From Ruminococcus sp. (GTDB lineage: Bacteria; Bacillota; Clostridia; Oscillospirales; Acutalibacteraceae), in NCBI GenBank assembly GCA_022510945.1, contig JAFLSK010000008.1, forward strand, positions 1-52,089: 52,089 bases of DNA, given 5' to 3'. Below are positions 25,346 to 32,621 of the stretch, piece by piece. The position numbers were made by a program, and so were the translations under genes. Position 1 is the first letter of the stretch. Every line of letters starts with the position of its first letter. The notes under the pieces are model-generated. The model worked only from the letters and a program-made list of their open reading frames with translations, did not search any database and was not told the DNA's origin.

Positions 25346-25933
25346 ATGAAGTCTTTAAATGATAAACAAATGGCAGTTTATAATTTCGTTGTCGAATGCT
25401 CGCAGGAGGGCAGGATTCCGTCCGTTCGCGAGATTTGCTCGGCGTGCAACCTCAAATCTACTTCGACCGCTCACCTCTACCTCAAGGCGCTTGAGGAGCA
25501 CGGACTTATCGAGCGCGACGCGGGGCTTAACCGTTGCATACGCGTTGTCGGCGAGGTCAAGGTCACGGGCGTTCCGCTGCTCGGTAAGGTTGCCGCGGGC
25601 AACCCGATTGTCGCTATCGAGGACATCGAGTGCTATGTGCCTGTCGACAAAGAAGTGAGCCGCGGCAAGGAGCTTTTCGCTCTGCGTGTGCAGGGATTCA
25701 GTATGGTGAACGCGGGAATTCTCCCCGACGATGTACTTATCGTCGAGCGCACTCCCGTTGCGCGCAACGGCGAGATTGTTGTCGCTCTCGTTGACGACAG
25801 CGCAACCGTAAAGCGTTTCTATAAAGAGGACGGACACTTTCGTCTCCAGCCCGAGAACGACGACTTCGAGCCCATTATCGTGGACGAGGTTATCCTGCTC
25901 GGCAAGGTAATTCAGCTTATTCGCAATTTTTAA
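25346..25933 (+). CDS. lexA: LexA repressor
   Basis: SOS repressor of 195 residues. N-terminal winged helix (about 1-65: RIPSVREICSACNLKSTSTAHLYLKALEEHGLIERD) and C-terminal S24 peptidase domain. The self-cleavage Ala-Gly is in VAAGNP near 89-92, the nucleophile Ser in QGFSMVNAG near 122, and the general-base Lys in ATVKRFY near 159. The usual GDSM box reads GFSM here, an uncommon change next to the catalytic serine. Start ATG 25346 has GGAGGAG upstream. The next gene begins 11 nt after the stop, so a lipoprotein hydrolase may share the SOS-controlled transcript. Confidence 0.94.
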   Translation: MKSLNDKQMAVYNFVVECSQEGRIPSVREICSACNLKSTSTAHLYLKALEEHGLIERDAGLNRCIRVVGEVKVTGVPLLGKVAAGNPIVAIEDIECYVPVDKEVSRGKELFALRVQGFSMVNAGILPDDVLIVERTPVARNGEIVVALVDDSATVKRFYKEDGHFRLQPENDDFEPIIVDEVILLGKVIQLIRNF

Positions 25934-25944
25934 GGACGTATAAT

Positions 25945-27090
25945 ATGAAAAAATTAATTGTATTTTTACTTGCTGTAGCTATGTGCGCGGCAATGCTTCC
26001 AGGCTGCTCGGCGCCTGAAAAAACCGCGCCCGAGACGGAGTCGGTCAGCGAGACCGAGGATAAGTCAGAGGCTATAGACAAAATGCTCTCGGCTCTGGGA
26101 TTTAAGGGCGAGGTGTATGTAACAGACGGAGACAATGTGCTATACGACAAAAGCTTCGGCACGGCTGATAAGGAGAAAGAAACAGAAATCACCGCTGATA
26201 CGCAGTTTTGTATCGCCTCGGTTTCCAAGCAATTCGCCGCTACTTCGATAATGCTCCTACAGGAGCAGGGAAAGCTCTCCGTAAATGATACTATCGACAA
26301 GTATTTCCCCGATTACAAGTACGCGGGCAAAGTTACTATCGAAAATCTGCTCACAATGCGCTCGGGAATACCTGAGTACACGACCAAAACGGACAGCGAT
26401 GGCAACAGCTATCCTGTAGACTCGGACACTATTGACTATGATATCAGTGAAAATGCCACGTCTAAGGAAAACCGCACGGCGATTGAAGAGTGGTTTTTTG
26501 AAAAACCGCTCGACTTCGAACCCGGCGAGGAGTTCAGCTACTCGAACAGCAATTATATGCTGCTCGCGGAAATTGTCGAGCAGGTCAGCGGCACGGACTA
26601 CGAGGAGTTTGTAAAGAAGAATATCTTCGATAAGGTCGGGATGAAGGACTCCACCTTTACGTCGTTATATGACTTTTCGTCCGATAGATTCGCTCAGCCT
26701 CACGGCGGAGATGACGGCACCGAATTTTTCGCGTATCGCGGTGCAAACTTCGGTGCAGGCGACATAATTTCAACCGCAAACGACCTGAACATATGGCTCA
26801 ATGCTCTGCGCGATATATGGTTTAATCCCGTAGGCGATAGCACGTTGATTTCGAAAGAGTCTATCAAAAAAATGACCCAAAGCTACTCCGAGATAGACGA
26901 CGTTATGCAGTATGGATACGGACTGATGATTTTTGAAAACGGCTTCGGTCACACCGGAGCAATCACATCCTACCGCTCGTTAATATATTGCGATAAGCAA
27001 AAGGACATAAACATCATTATCCTTAGCAGCACGAGGACGGCGGATGTCAACACCATATTCAGCAGATTCTATTCTGTATTCGGTAAATAA
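25945..27090 (+). CDS. Serine-hydrolase (class C beta-lactamase fold) lipoprotein
   Basis: A 381-residue predicted lipoprotein with signal and lipobox ending LPGC (Cys near 21). All three active-site boxes of the beta-lactamase/D-Ala-D-Ala carboxypeptidase fold are present: SVSK (about residue 92), YSN in FSYSNSNYMLLAEIVEQ (about 196) and HTG in GFGHTGAITSY (about 336). Such proteins may be peptidases, esterases or amidases on the cell surface; a true antibiotic beta-lactamase is not implied. It follows lexA by 11 nt. The paralogue at 9464 lacks two of the boxes. Confidence 0.92.
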   Translation: MKKLIVFLLAVAMCAAMLPGCSAPEKTAPETESVSETEDKSEAIDKMLSALGFKGEVYVTDGDNVLYDKSFGTADKEKETEITADTQFCIASVSKQFAATSIMLLQEQGKLSVNDTIDKYFPDYKYAGKVTIENLLTMRSGIPEYTTKTDSDGNSYPVDSDTIDYDISENATSKENRTAIEEWFFEKPLDFEPGEEFSYSNSNYMLLAEIVEQVSGTDYEEFVKKNIFDKVGMKDSTFTSLYDFSSDRFAQPHGGDDGTEFFAYRGANFGAGDIISTANDLNIWLNALRDIWFNPVGDSTLISKESIKKMTQSYSEIDDVMQYGYGLMIFENGFGHTGAITSYRSLIYCDKQKDINIIILSSTRTADVNTIFSRFYSVFGK

Positions 27091-27113
27091 AATTTCTTAC
27101 AAAATTCAAAACT

Positions 27114-27141
27114 AAAACCCTCGACGTTTGTCGAGGGTTTT
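27114..27141. terminator. Bidirectional terminator between the hydrolase gene and ilvB
   Basis: Perfect 12-bp stem AAAACCCTCGAC / GTCGAGGGTTTT with a GTTT loop between convergent genes. Confidence 0.92.
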
Positions 27142-27144
27142 GCT

Positions 27145-28812
27145 TTACATTTCAGTTACAATTTCGTTTACGGTTTTTCCCGGCGGAATCATCGGGAGGA
27201 CGTTCGTGTCGGGGCTTATCCTGCAATCAATAACGACAGGAGCGTTGAGGTTTATCGCCTGATAGAGAACGTTTTTAATGTCCTCTGTTCTCTCAATCCT
27301 CATACCATCAATTCCGAACGCATTCGCAAGCTTTACGAAGTTGGTCGCGCGGTTCGGGTCGGTCTGGGAGAAGCGGTTCTCGTAGAAAAGCTTCTGCCAC
27401 TGGCGCACCATTCCGAGTACGCGGTTGTTCATAACGAGCACCACTACGGGCAGGTTGTATGACTTGAGCGTTACGAGCTCGTTGAGGTTCATATGGAAGC
27501 TGCCGTCGCCCGTCACGAGGAACACGCGTTTGTTCGGGCTGCTGCACTGCGCACCGATAGCCGCGCCCATACCGAATCCCATAGTGCCCATACCGCCCGA
27601 GGTGAGCAGCTTGCGGGGCTGTTCGATATTTGCGTACTGAGCAACCCACATCTGATGCTGACCTACGTCGGTCGCGATGATGTCGTCGTCCTTCTTTAAC
27701 TCGTTGAGCGCGTTGAGGATATCCTGCGGAGCAACATAGCCCGCGTGGTTGTCCTTTTCGACCTTCTTCTCGTTCTTCCAGAGTTCGAGCTGGAACAGCC
27801 AGTCGGAGTGGTTCTGTCTGCTTACGCGCTCGTTGAGAACGTCGAGCACATCTGCCATATCGCCGATGATGTGGTTGCTGGTCTTAACGTTTTTGTCTAT
27901 TTCATTTTCGTCAATGTCAATGTGAATGATGTCCGCCTGTGCGCCGAACTTGTTCGGGTCGCCCGCAACTCGGTCGGAGAAACGCGCGCCGCACGCGATG
28001 ATGAGGTCGCACTTGTCGGTCGCCATACCTGTTTCGTAGCCGCCGTGCATACCGAGGTTGCCCATATTGAGCCTGTGGCTCGCGGGAATACAGCCGAGTC
28101 CCATCAGCGAGCAGCATACGGGAGCGTCGATTTTCTCAGCAAATTCGATGAGCTTATCGGACGCGTTCGCGCTGATAACGCCGCCGCCCGCGTAAATCAT
28201 CGGGAACTTCGCGTTGTTAATCAGCTCAACCGCCTTTGCGACGCGCTGTTCGTCTTTTACCTTTACGCTGTGTCTTTCAAGCGGGGGCTGAGCGCGGAAC
28301 TCGGTCATCTGAGCGGTGATATCCTTGGGAACGTCGATGAGGACTGGTCCCTTTCTGCCGTCCATAGCGAGGGTAAACGCCGTGCGGATTGCGGGAGCGA
28401 GGTCCTCAATCTTCTTGACGAGGTAGCTGCCCTTCGTAATCGGTTTTACGATATCTACGATGTTAACCTCCTGAAAGCTGTCCCTGCCGAGTAAATCGAC
28501 GTTAACGTTACCGGTGATGATTACCATCGGGATACTGTCGATGTTCGCGGTCGCGATACCCGTGACGGTGTTTGTCGCTCCGGGACCCGAGGTCGTGATA
28601 CATACGCCTACCTTGCCCGTTGCGCGGGCATAGCCGTCTGCCGCGTGAGCAGCGCCCTGCTCGTGAGCGGTGAGGATATGGTTTATTTTGTCGCTGTATT
28701 TATAAAGTGCATCATATGTATTCAGAGCCGCGCCGCCCGGATAACCGAAAACGGTGTCAACACCCTGCTCAATAAGACATTCGCATATGATTTCTGCACC
28801 TGTTAGCTGCAT
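27145..28812 (-). CDS. ilvB: Acetolactate synthase, large subunit
   Basis: ThDP-dependent enzyme making acetolactate or acetohydroxybutyrate for valine, leucine and isoleucine. 555 residues, biosynthetic type. GYPGGAALNTYDAL is at the N-terminus, the ThDP-activating Glu in TAHEQGAAHAADGYARA near 48, the FAD-region RFSDRVAG motif mid-protein, and the ThDP/Mg box GDGSFHMNLNELVTL followed by MNNRVLGMVRQWQ near the C-terminus. No small regulatory subunit gene is adjacent; the stop is followed directly by a terminator. It has its own promoter with a short leader, and no T-box or attenuator is visible. Confidence 0.95.
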   Translation of the reverse strand: MQLTGAEIICECLIEQGVDTVFGYPGGAALNTYDALYKYSDKINHILTAHEQGAAHAADGYARATGKVGVCITTSGPGATNTVTGIATANIDSIPMVIITGNVNVDLLGRDSFQEVNIVDIVKPITKGSYLVKKIEDLAPAIRTAFTLAMDGRKGPVLIDVPKDITAQMTEFRAQPPLERHSVKVKDEQRVAKAVELINNAKFPMIYAGGGVISANASDKLIEFAEKIDAPVCCSLMGLGCIPASHRLNMGNLGMHGGYETGMATDKCDLIIACGARFSDRVAGDPNKFGAQADIIHIDIDENEIDKNVKTSNHIIGDMADVLDVLNERVSRQNHSDWLFQLELWKNEKKVEKDNHAGYVAPQDILNALNELKKDDDIIATDVGQHQMWVAQYANIEQPRKLLTSGGMGTMGFGMGAAIGAQCSSPNKRVFLVTGDGSFHMNLNELVTLKSYNLPVVVLVMNNRVLGMVRQWQKLFYENRFSQTDPNRATNFVKLANAFGIDGMRIERTEDIKNVLYQAINLNAPVVIDCRISPDTNVLPMIPPGKTVNEIVTEM

Positions 28813-28872
28813 CTTTAATTACTCCATTCTATATAAAATACATTCTTTAAGCAATTTAAGCCTATCCGCTTT

Positions 28873-28901
28873 ATTATACTAAAAAGTAAAATCGTTGTCA
28901 A
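28873..28901 (-). promoter_or_regulatory. ilvB promoter
   Basis: On the minus strand TTGACA (plus 28896-28901), 17-nt spacer, TATAAT (plus 28873-28878): full consensus, about 60 nt before the start codon. Confidence 0.88.
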
Positions 28902-28919
28902 TACAGGCAGTCGGGCAAA

Positions 28920-29615
28920 TCACAGACTTCTGATGAATTCGGAAATTACATTAATTGATTTTTCGCTTGCAACGCCGCAGAATTCCTTGAAATCCATACC
29001 CTTGTTGTTGGTGAGGTCGTCGGAAATTGTGCGGAAAACGCAGAACGGAACGTTGTTCCGAAAGCAGACGTGGCCGATAGCGCCGCCCTCCATTTCGCAC
29101 GCGAGTGCGTCGAAGCGGCGGTTGATAATCTCGCGCTTGCTCCTGCGCGACACGAAAATATCGCCGGACGCGATTCGTCCCTTGAATACGTTTGAGCCGC
29201 CCGACTTTTCGCAGATTGAGTAAAGCTTTTCGACAATATCCGTATCGCACGGGAAATAGGTGCGGTTTTCGTCGGGGAAGGTGATTTGACCTACAGGGTC
29301 GCCGAGTGCGGAGATGTTCATATCGTGCTCAAGCACTTCTGTACCCACCACCATATCGCACAGCGTGACCTCGTCCGACAGTGCGCCCGCAACGCCGCTG
29401 TTTATTATGGCATCGGGGCTGAACTTGTCTATCATCACCTGAGCGCACATCGCCGCGTTCACCTTGCCGACGCCGCACTCGACCGCGACTATCTCGCTTT
29501 TTCCGAGCGTGCCCCTGGTGAAGGTCATATTTGAATACTTTACGTCCTGTTTATTTTCCATAAGCGACTTGAGGCCCTTGACCTCAACCGCCATCGCGCA
29601 TATTATTCCAATCAT
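28920..29615 (-). CDS. mtnN: 5'-methylthioadenosine/S-adenosylhomocysteine nucleosidase
   Basis: Hydrolyses MTA and SAH to adenine plus the thioribose sugar, relieving product inhibition of methyltransferases. The 231-residue PNP-fold protein starts IGIICAMAVEV (catalytic Glu near residue 11). It has the GVAGAL phosphate-site region, the substrate Glu in ACEMEGGAIGHV near 174 and the catalytic Asp in TISDDL near 196. Its ATG lies 32 nt inside the rsmE coding end, with GGAG upstream, so the two are translationally linked. Pairing an SAH-clearing enzyme with an SAM-dependent rRNA methyltransferase is sensible. Confidence 0.95.
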   Translation of the reverse strand: MIGIICAMAVEVKGLKSLMENKQDVKYSNMTFTRGTLGKSEIVAVECGVGKVNAAMCAQVMIDKFSPDAIINSGVAGALSDEVTLCDMVVGTEVLEHDMNISALGDPVGQITFPDENRTYFPCDTDIVEKLYSICEKSGGSNVFKGRIASGDIFVSRRSKREIINRRFDALACEMEGGAIGHVCFRNNVPFCVFRTISDDLTNNKGMDFKEFCGVASEKSINVISEFIRSL

Positions 29616-30372
29616 TGCGGAACTCCTTTACTGTTTTAACGTCTGTATCAAAATTTCCCGTTGCGTACATTAATATTGAAAGTGCCGCGAGAGGCGCTGT
29701 TTCTGCGCGCAGGATACGTCTGCCGAGCGTAGCCGCTGAACCGCCGCTTTCGAGTACAAGGTCAACCTCGCTCTGTTCGAATCCGCCCTCGCTGCCGATG
29801 AATATACCGATTGTTTTTGCTCCTTTTTCGAGCAGCTTTCCAACGCTCTCGCCGCCGAGCTCGTAGAAAATGATGTTCAGCGCATTTTCGCGGCTTTGCT
29901 GAACAGCTTGTTTAAAGGTTACGCACTCTGAAACCTCGGGGATAATTCCGCGCCGCGACTGCTGCGCCGCCTCGCGGGCGATTTTTTGCCAGCGGACTTG
30001 CTTTTTTGCGAGAGCCTTGCCGTCGGGTCGCGAGATACACCTCGCCGAGAGCACGGGCACAATTTTTGTAATGCCGAGCTCCACACATTTCTGGATTATG
30101 TACTCGAACTTGTCGCCCTTCGGCAGCGCCTGATAGAGCGTGATTTCGACGTCGGGCTCGTTTTCGCACTGCTTGCGCTCGATTACGTCTACGTCGACCG
30201 TCTCGCCGCTTATGCCGCTTATCGTGCAGGTCAGTTGCTTTTGCGAAGGCGTAACCAGAGTGAGCTGTTCGCCGATTTTCATACGCAGACTCTTCGAGAC
30301 GTGGCGCGCGTTCTCGCCGTCAAGAGTGTATTTATCCTTTTGTATTTCGTCATCAATAAAAAACCAAGCCAT
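29584..30372 (-). CDS. rsmE: 16S rRNA (uracil1498-N3)-methyltransferase
   Basis: SAM-dependent methylation of U1498 of 16S rRNA. The 262-residue protein has the N-terminal PUA-like part (about 1-75; ARHVSKSLRMKIGEQL). The SPOUT knot domain ends in FIGSEGGFEQSEVDL and LGRRILRAETAPLAAL, the SAM-binding knot motifs. The stop overlaps the mtnN start by 32 nt. Divergent from pncC, with which it shares a palindromic -35 hexamer. Confidence 0.94.
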   Translation of the reverse strand: MAWFFIDDEIQKDKYTLDGENARHVSKSLRMKIGEQLTLVTPSQKQLTCTISGISGETVDVDVIERKQCENEPDVEITLYQALPKGDKFEYIIQKCVELGITKIVPVLSARCISRPDGKALAKKQVRWQKIAREAAQQSRRGIIPEVSECVTFKQAVQQSRENALNIIFYELGGESVGKLLEKGAKTIGIFIGSEGGFEQSEVDLVLESGGSAATLGRRILRAETAPLAALSILMYATGNFDTDVKTVKEFRNDWNNMRDGG

Positions 30373-30400
30373 ATTTTTCCCTCAGTCGTTAATTAATATA

Positions 30401-30453
30401 ATTTTATCAAAAACTGACACGGATTGCAATATAAATACAATATATGTTAGAAT
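30401..30453. promoter_or_regulatory. Divergent promoters sharing one palindromic -35
   Basis: TTGCAA at 30424-30429 is self-complementary. To the right, TAGAAT (30448-30453, 18-nt spacer, extended TGT) serves pncC. To the left, TAAAAT on the minus strand (plus 30401-30406, 17-nt spacer) serves rsmE. Only one polymerase could use the shared hexamer at a time. Confidence 0.55.
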
Positions 30454-30470
30454 AAAGACGAGGTGATTTT

Positions 30471-31010
30471 ATGCGCACGATTACCGCAAGCGAATTTGCT
30501 GATATATTAAAGAAAGATAAAATTGACCCGAACGAGCTCCAGCGGCTCGCCGTGGAAAAGCTGTTAAAAAGCGGCAAAAAGGTCGCCACAGCCGAAAGCT
30601 GTACAGGCGGACTTATAAGCAAGCGCATTACGGAAGTGAGCGGCTCGAGCGGTGTGTTCGACTGCGGAGTGTGCTCTTACGCTAATTTTATTAAACATAA
30701 GCTGCTCGGGGTGAGCGAGGATACGCTCGCTACCGTCGGCGCGGTATCACCCGAAACCGCAGAGCAGATGTCCGCAGGCGTTCGAGCGCTTGCACAGGCG
30801 GACTTCGGCGTTTCCACCACGGGAATCGCAGGGCCGACGGGGGGCACACCCGAAAAGCCCGTGGGGCTCGTCTACATCTCCGTAAGCTGTGAAAGCGAAA
30901 CCGCGGTTGTAAGGACGCTTTTAGGCGACGCACAGCCGCCGACTCGCGAGAATATCCGCAAAATCGCGAGCGATATCGCACTGTGGCTGCTCATAAAACA
31001 AATACCTTAA
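30471..31010 (+). CDS. pncC: Nicotinamide-nucleotide amidase / CinA C-terminal domain protein
   Basis: A 179-residue stand-alone CinA C-terminal domain. ATAESCTGGLISKRITEVSGSS near residues 43-64 holds the catalytic Ser region. GVCSYANFIKHKLLGV and the TTGIAGPTGGTPEKPVGLVYI box complete the signature. PncC deamidates NMN to NaMN in NAD recycling. The N-terminal CinA domain (ADP-ribose pyrophosphatase) is absent, as in many PncC proteins. The ATG has AGGTGATTTT upstream. Confidence 0.9.
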   Translation: MRTITASEFADILKKDKIDPNELQRLAVEKLLKSGKKVATAESCTGGLISKRITEVSGSSGVFDCGVCSYANFIKHKLLGVSEDTLATVGAVSPETAEQMSAGVRALAQADFGVSTTGIAGPTGGTPEKPVGLVYISVSCESETAVVRTLLGDAQPPTRENIRKIASDIALWLLIKQIP

Positions 31011-31024
31011 TAGTGAAAAAACTA

Positions 31025-31088
31025 TTGCCATTTTTTGATTTCTATGTTAGAATGAGACCGATACTATGGGAACGAGTGTAATGTTCCC
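31025..31088 (+). promoter_or_regulatory. malQ-glgP promoter and leader hairpin
   Basis: TTGCCA (31025-31030), 17-nt spacer, TAGAAT (31048-31053) with extended TGT. The leader has one hairpin GGGAAC / GTTCCC at 31068-31088 and no catabolite (cre) site that I recognise. Confidence 0.6.
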
Positions 31089-31127
31089 GATAAGAACTAA
31101 TTTAATACTTTGAGGGGAGTTGATTTT

Positions 31128-32618
31128 ATGGCACGAGTGGCAGGCATACTGATGCCGATTACTTCTCTGCCGACGCCGTACGGAATCGGTACAATCGGTA
31201 AGGAAGCTCGTGAGTTTGCAGATTTTCTTTCCGCGGCAGGCCAGAAGATATGGCAGATTCTGCCCGCAGGACCGACCAGCTACGGCGATTCGCCGTACCA
31301 GTCCTTCTCTACCTATGCAGGAAACCCTTATATGATAGACCTCGACACTCTCGTTGAGGAGGAGCTTATCTCCAAAGAGCAGCTCGACGCTATCGACTGG
31401 GGTGATAACCCGAACGAGGTAGATTACGAGAAAATCTACAACAACCGTTTCGTTGTTTTAAGAAAGGCATACGAGACCTATATCGAGGATTATGAGCTCG
31501 ACGTTTTCGAAGAGTTCAAGTCCGACAACGCGCACTGGCTCGAGGACTACGCTCTTTATATGGCTGTTAAGAAGAGCTTCGATATGAAGGCGTGGAATGA
31601 GTGGCCCGACGAGGCTATCAAGATGCGCAAGCCCGCGGCTATCAAAAAGTACACGAAGAAGTTAGCTGATGATATTGACTTCTGGAAATGGGTTCAGTTT
31701 AAGTTCTACGAGCAGTGGTACGACTTCCGCGAGTATGTAAACGACCTTGGTATTCAGATTTTAGGCGATATGCCTATCTACGTTGCTATGGACAGCGCCG
31801 ACACATGGGCTAATCCCGACGTGTTCTGGCTCGACGAAAACAACGCTCCCGTGTGTGTTGCAGGCTGCCCGCCCGATTACTTCTCCGAAACGGGTCAGCT
31901 TTGGGGCAATCCGCTCTACGACTGGAACTATCTTAAGGAAACAGACTACGCTTGGTGGTTCAACCGCATTGCGGCTGCCGCTAACCTTTATGATATTACG
32001 AGAATCGACCACTTCCGCGCGTTCAACGACTACTACGCAATCCCGTTCCCTGCCGAGAACGCGATGAACGGCGAGTGGATGGACGGTCCGGGTATGGACT
32101 TCTTCAACAAGATGAAGGAGGCTCTCGGCGATATTACAATCGTTGCCGAGGATTTAGGCGACCTTTCTCCGGGCGTTTATCAGCTGCTCAAGGACAGCGG
32201 CTATCCGGGAATGAAGATACTCGAGTTCGCCTTCGACAGCGAGGAGGAAAACGACTACCTTCCCCACAACTACACCGAAAACTGTGTTGTATACACAGGT
32301 ACCCACGACAACGACACCCTTATGGGCTGGTACGCTGAGGCGAAGCCCGAGGACATCGCGTACGCTAAGGAGTACTGCGGTATCGCCGAGGACGAGCCGT
32401 TTAACTGGGGACTTATACGCACAGCTTATGCCAGCAAGGCAAATTATGCAGTAATCCAAATGCAGGATATTCTCGGTCTCGGCACAGAGGCTCGTATGAA
32501 CATACCCTCGACCCTCGGCGGTAACTGGGTATGGCGAATCGACGCCGACGCCTGCACCGAGGAGCTTGCACAAAAACTTTTATGGATGTCCGATACATAC
32601 GGACGACTGGAGGATTAA
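31128..32618 (+). CDS. malQ: 4-alpha-glucanotransferase
   Basis: GH77 disproportionating enzyme that moves alpha-1,4-glucan segments between maltodextrins. The 496-residue protein has PTSYGDSPYQSFSTYAGNP near residue 47, the nucleophile Asp in TRIDHFRAF near 292, the acid/base Glu in VAEDLGD near 340 and THDNDTLMGWY near 395. Start ATG 31128 has GAGGGGAG upstream. It ends 3 nt before glgP, whose ribosome binding site GGAGG is inside the malQ end, so the two are coupled. Together they turn starch-derived dextrins into glucose-1-phosphate. Confidence 0.96.
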   Translation: MARVAGILMPITSLPTPYGIGTIGKEAREFADFLSAAGQKIWQILPAGPTSYGDSPYQSFSTYAGNPYMIDLDTLVEEELISKEQLDAIDWGDNPNEVDYEKIYNNRFVVLRKAYETYIEDYELDVFEEFKSDNAHWLEDYALYMAVKKSFDMKAWNEWPDEAIKMRKPAAIKKYTKKLADDIDFWKWVQFKFYEQWYDFREYVNDLGIQILGDMPIYVAMDSADTWANPDVFWLDENNAPVCVAGCPPDYFSETGQLWGNPLYDWNYLKETDYAWWFNRIAAAANLYDITRIDHFRAFNDYYAIPFPAENAMNGEWMDGPGMDFFNKMKEALGDITIVAEDLGDLSPGVYQLLKDSGYPGMKILEFAFDSEEENDYLPHNYTENCVVYTGTHDNDTLMGWYAEAKPEDIAYAKEYCGIAEDEPFNWGLIRTAYASKANYAVIQMQDILGLGTEARMNIPSTLGGNWVWRIDADACTEELAQKLLWMSDTYGRLED

Positions 32619-32621
32619 ATT

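Noticed and set aside
27745-28494. 249-codon plus-strand frame inside ilvB
   Set aside because: Antisense shadow of a clear acetolactate synthase; Val/Glu/Arg-rich composition with no domain.
28813-28872. T-box or attenuator before ilvB
   Set aside because: The leader is only about 60 nt, with no specifier stem or terminator/antiterminator pair.
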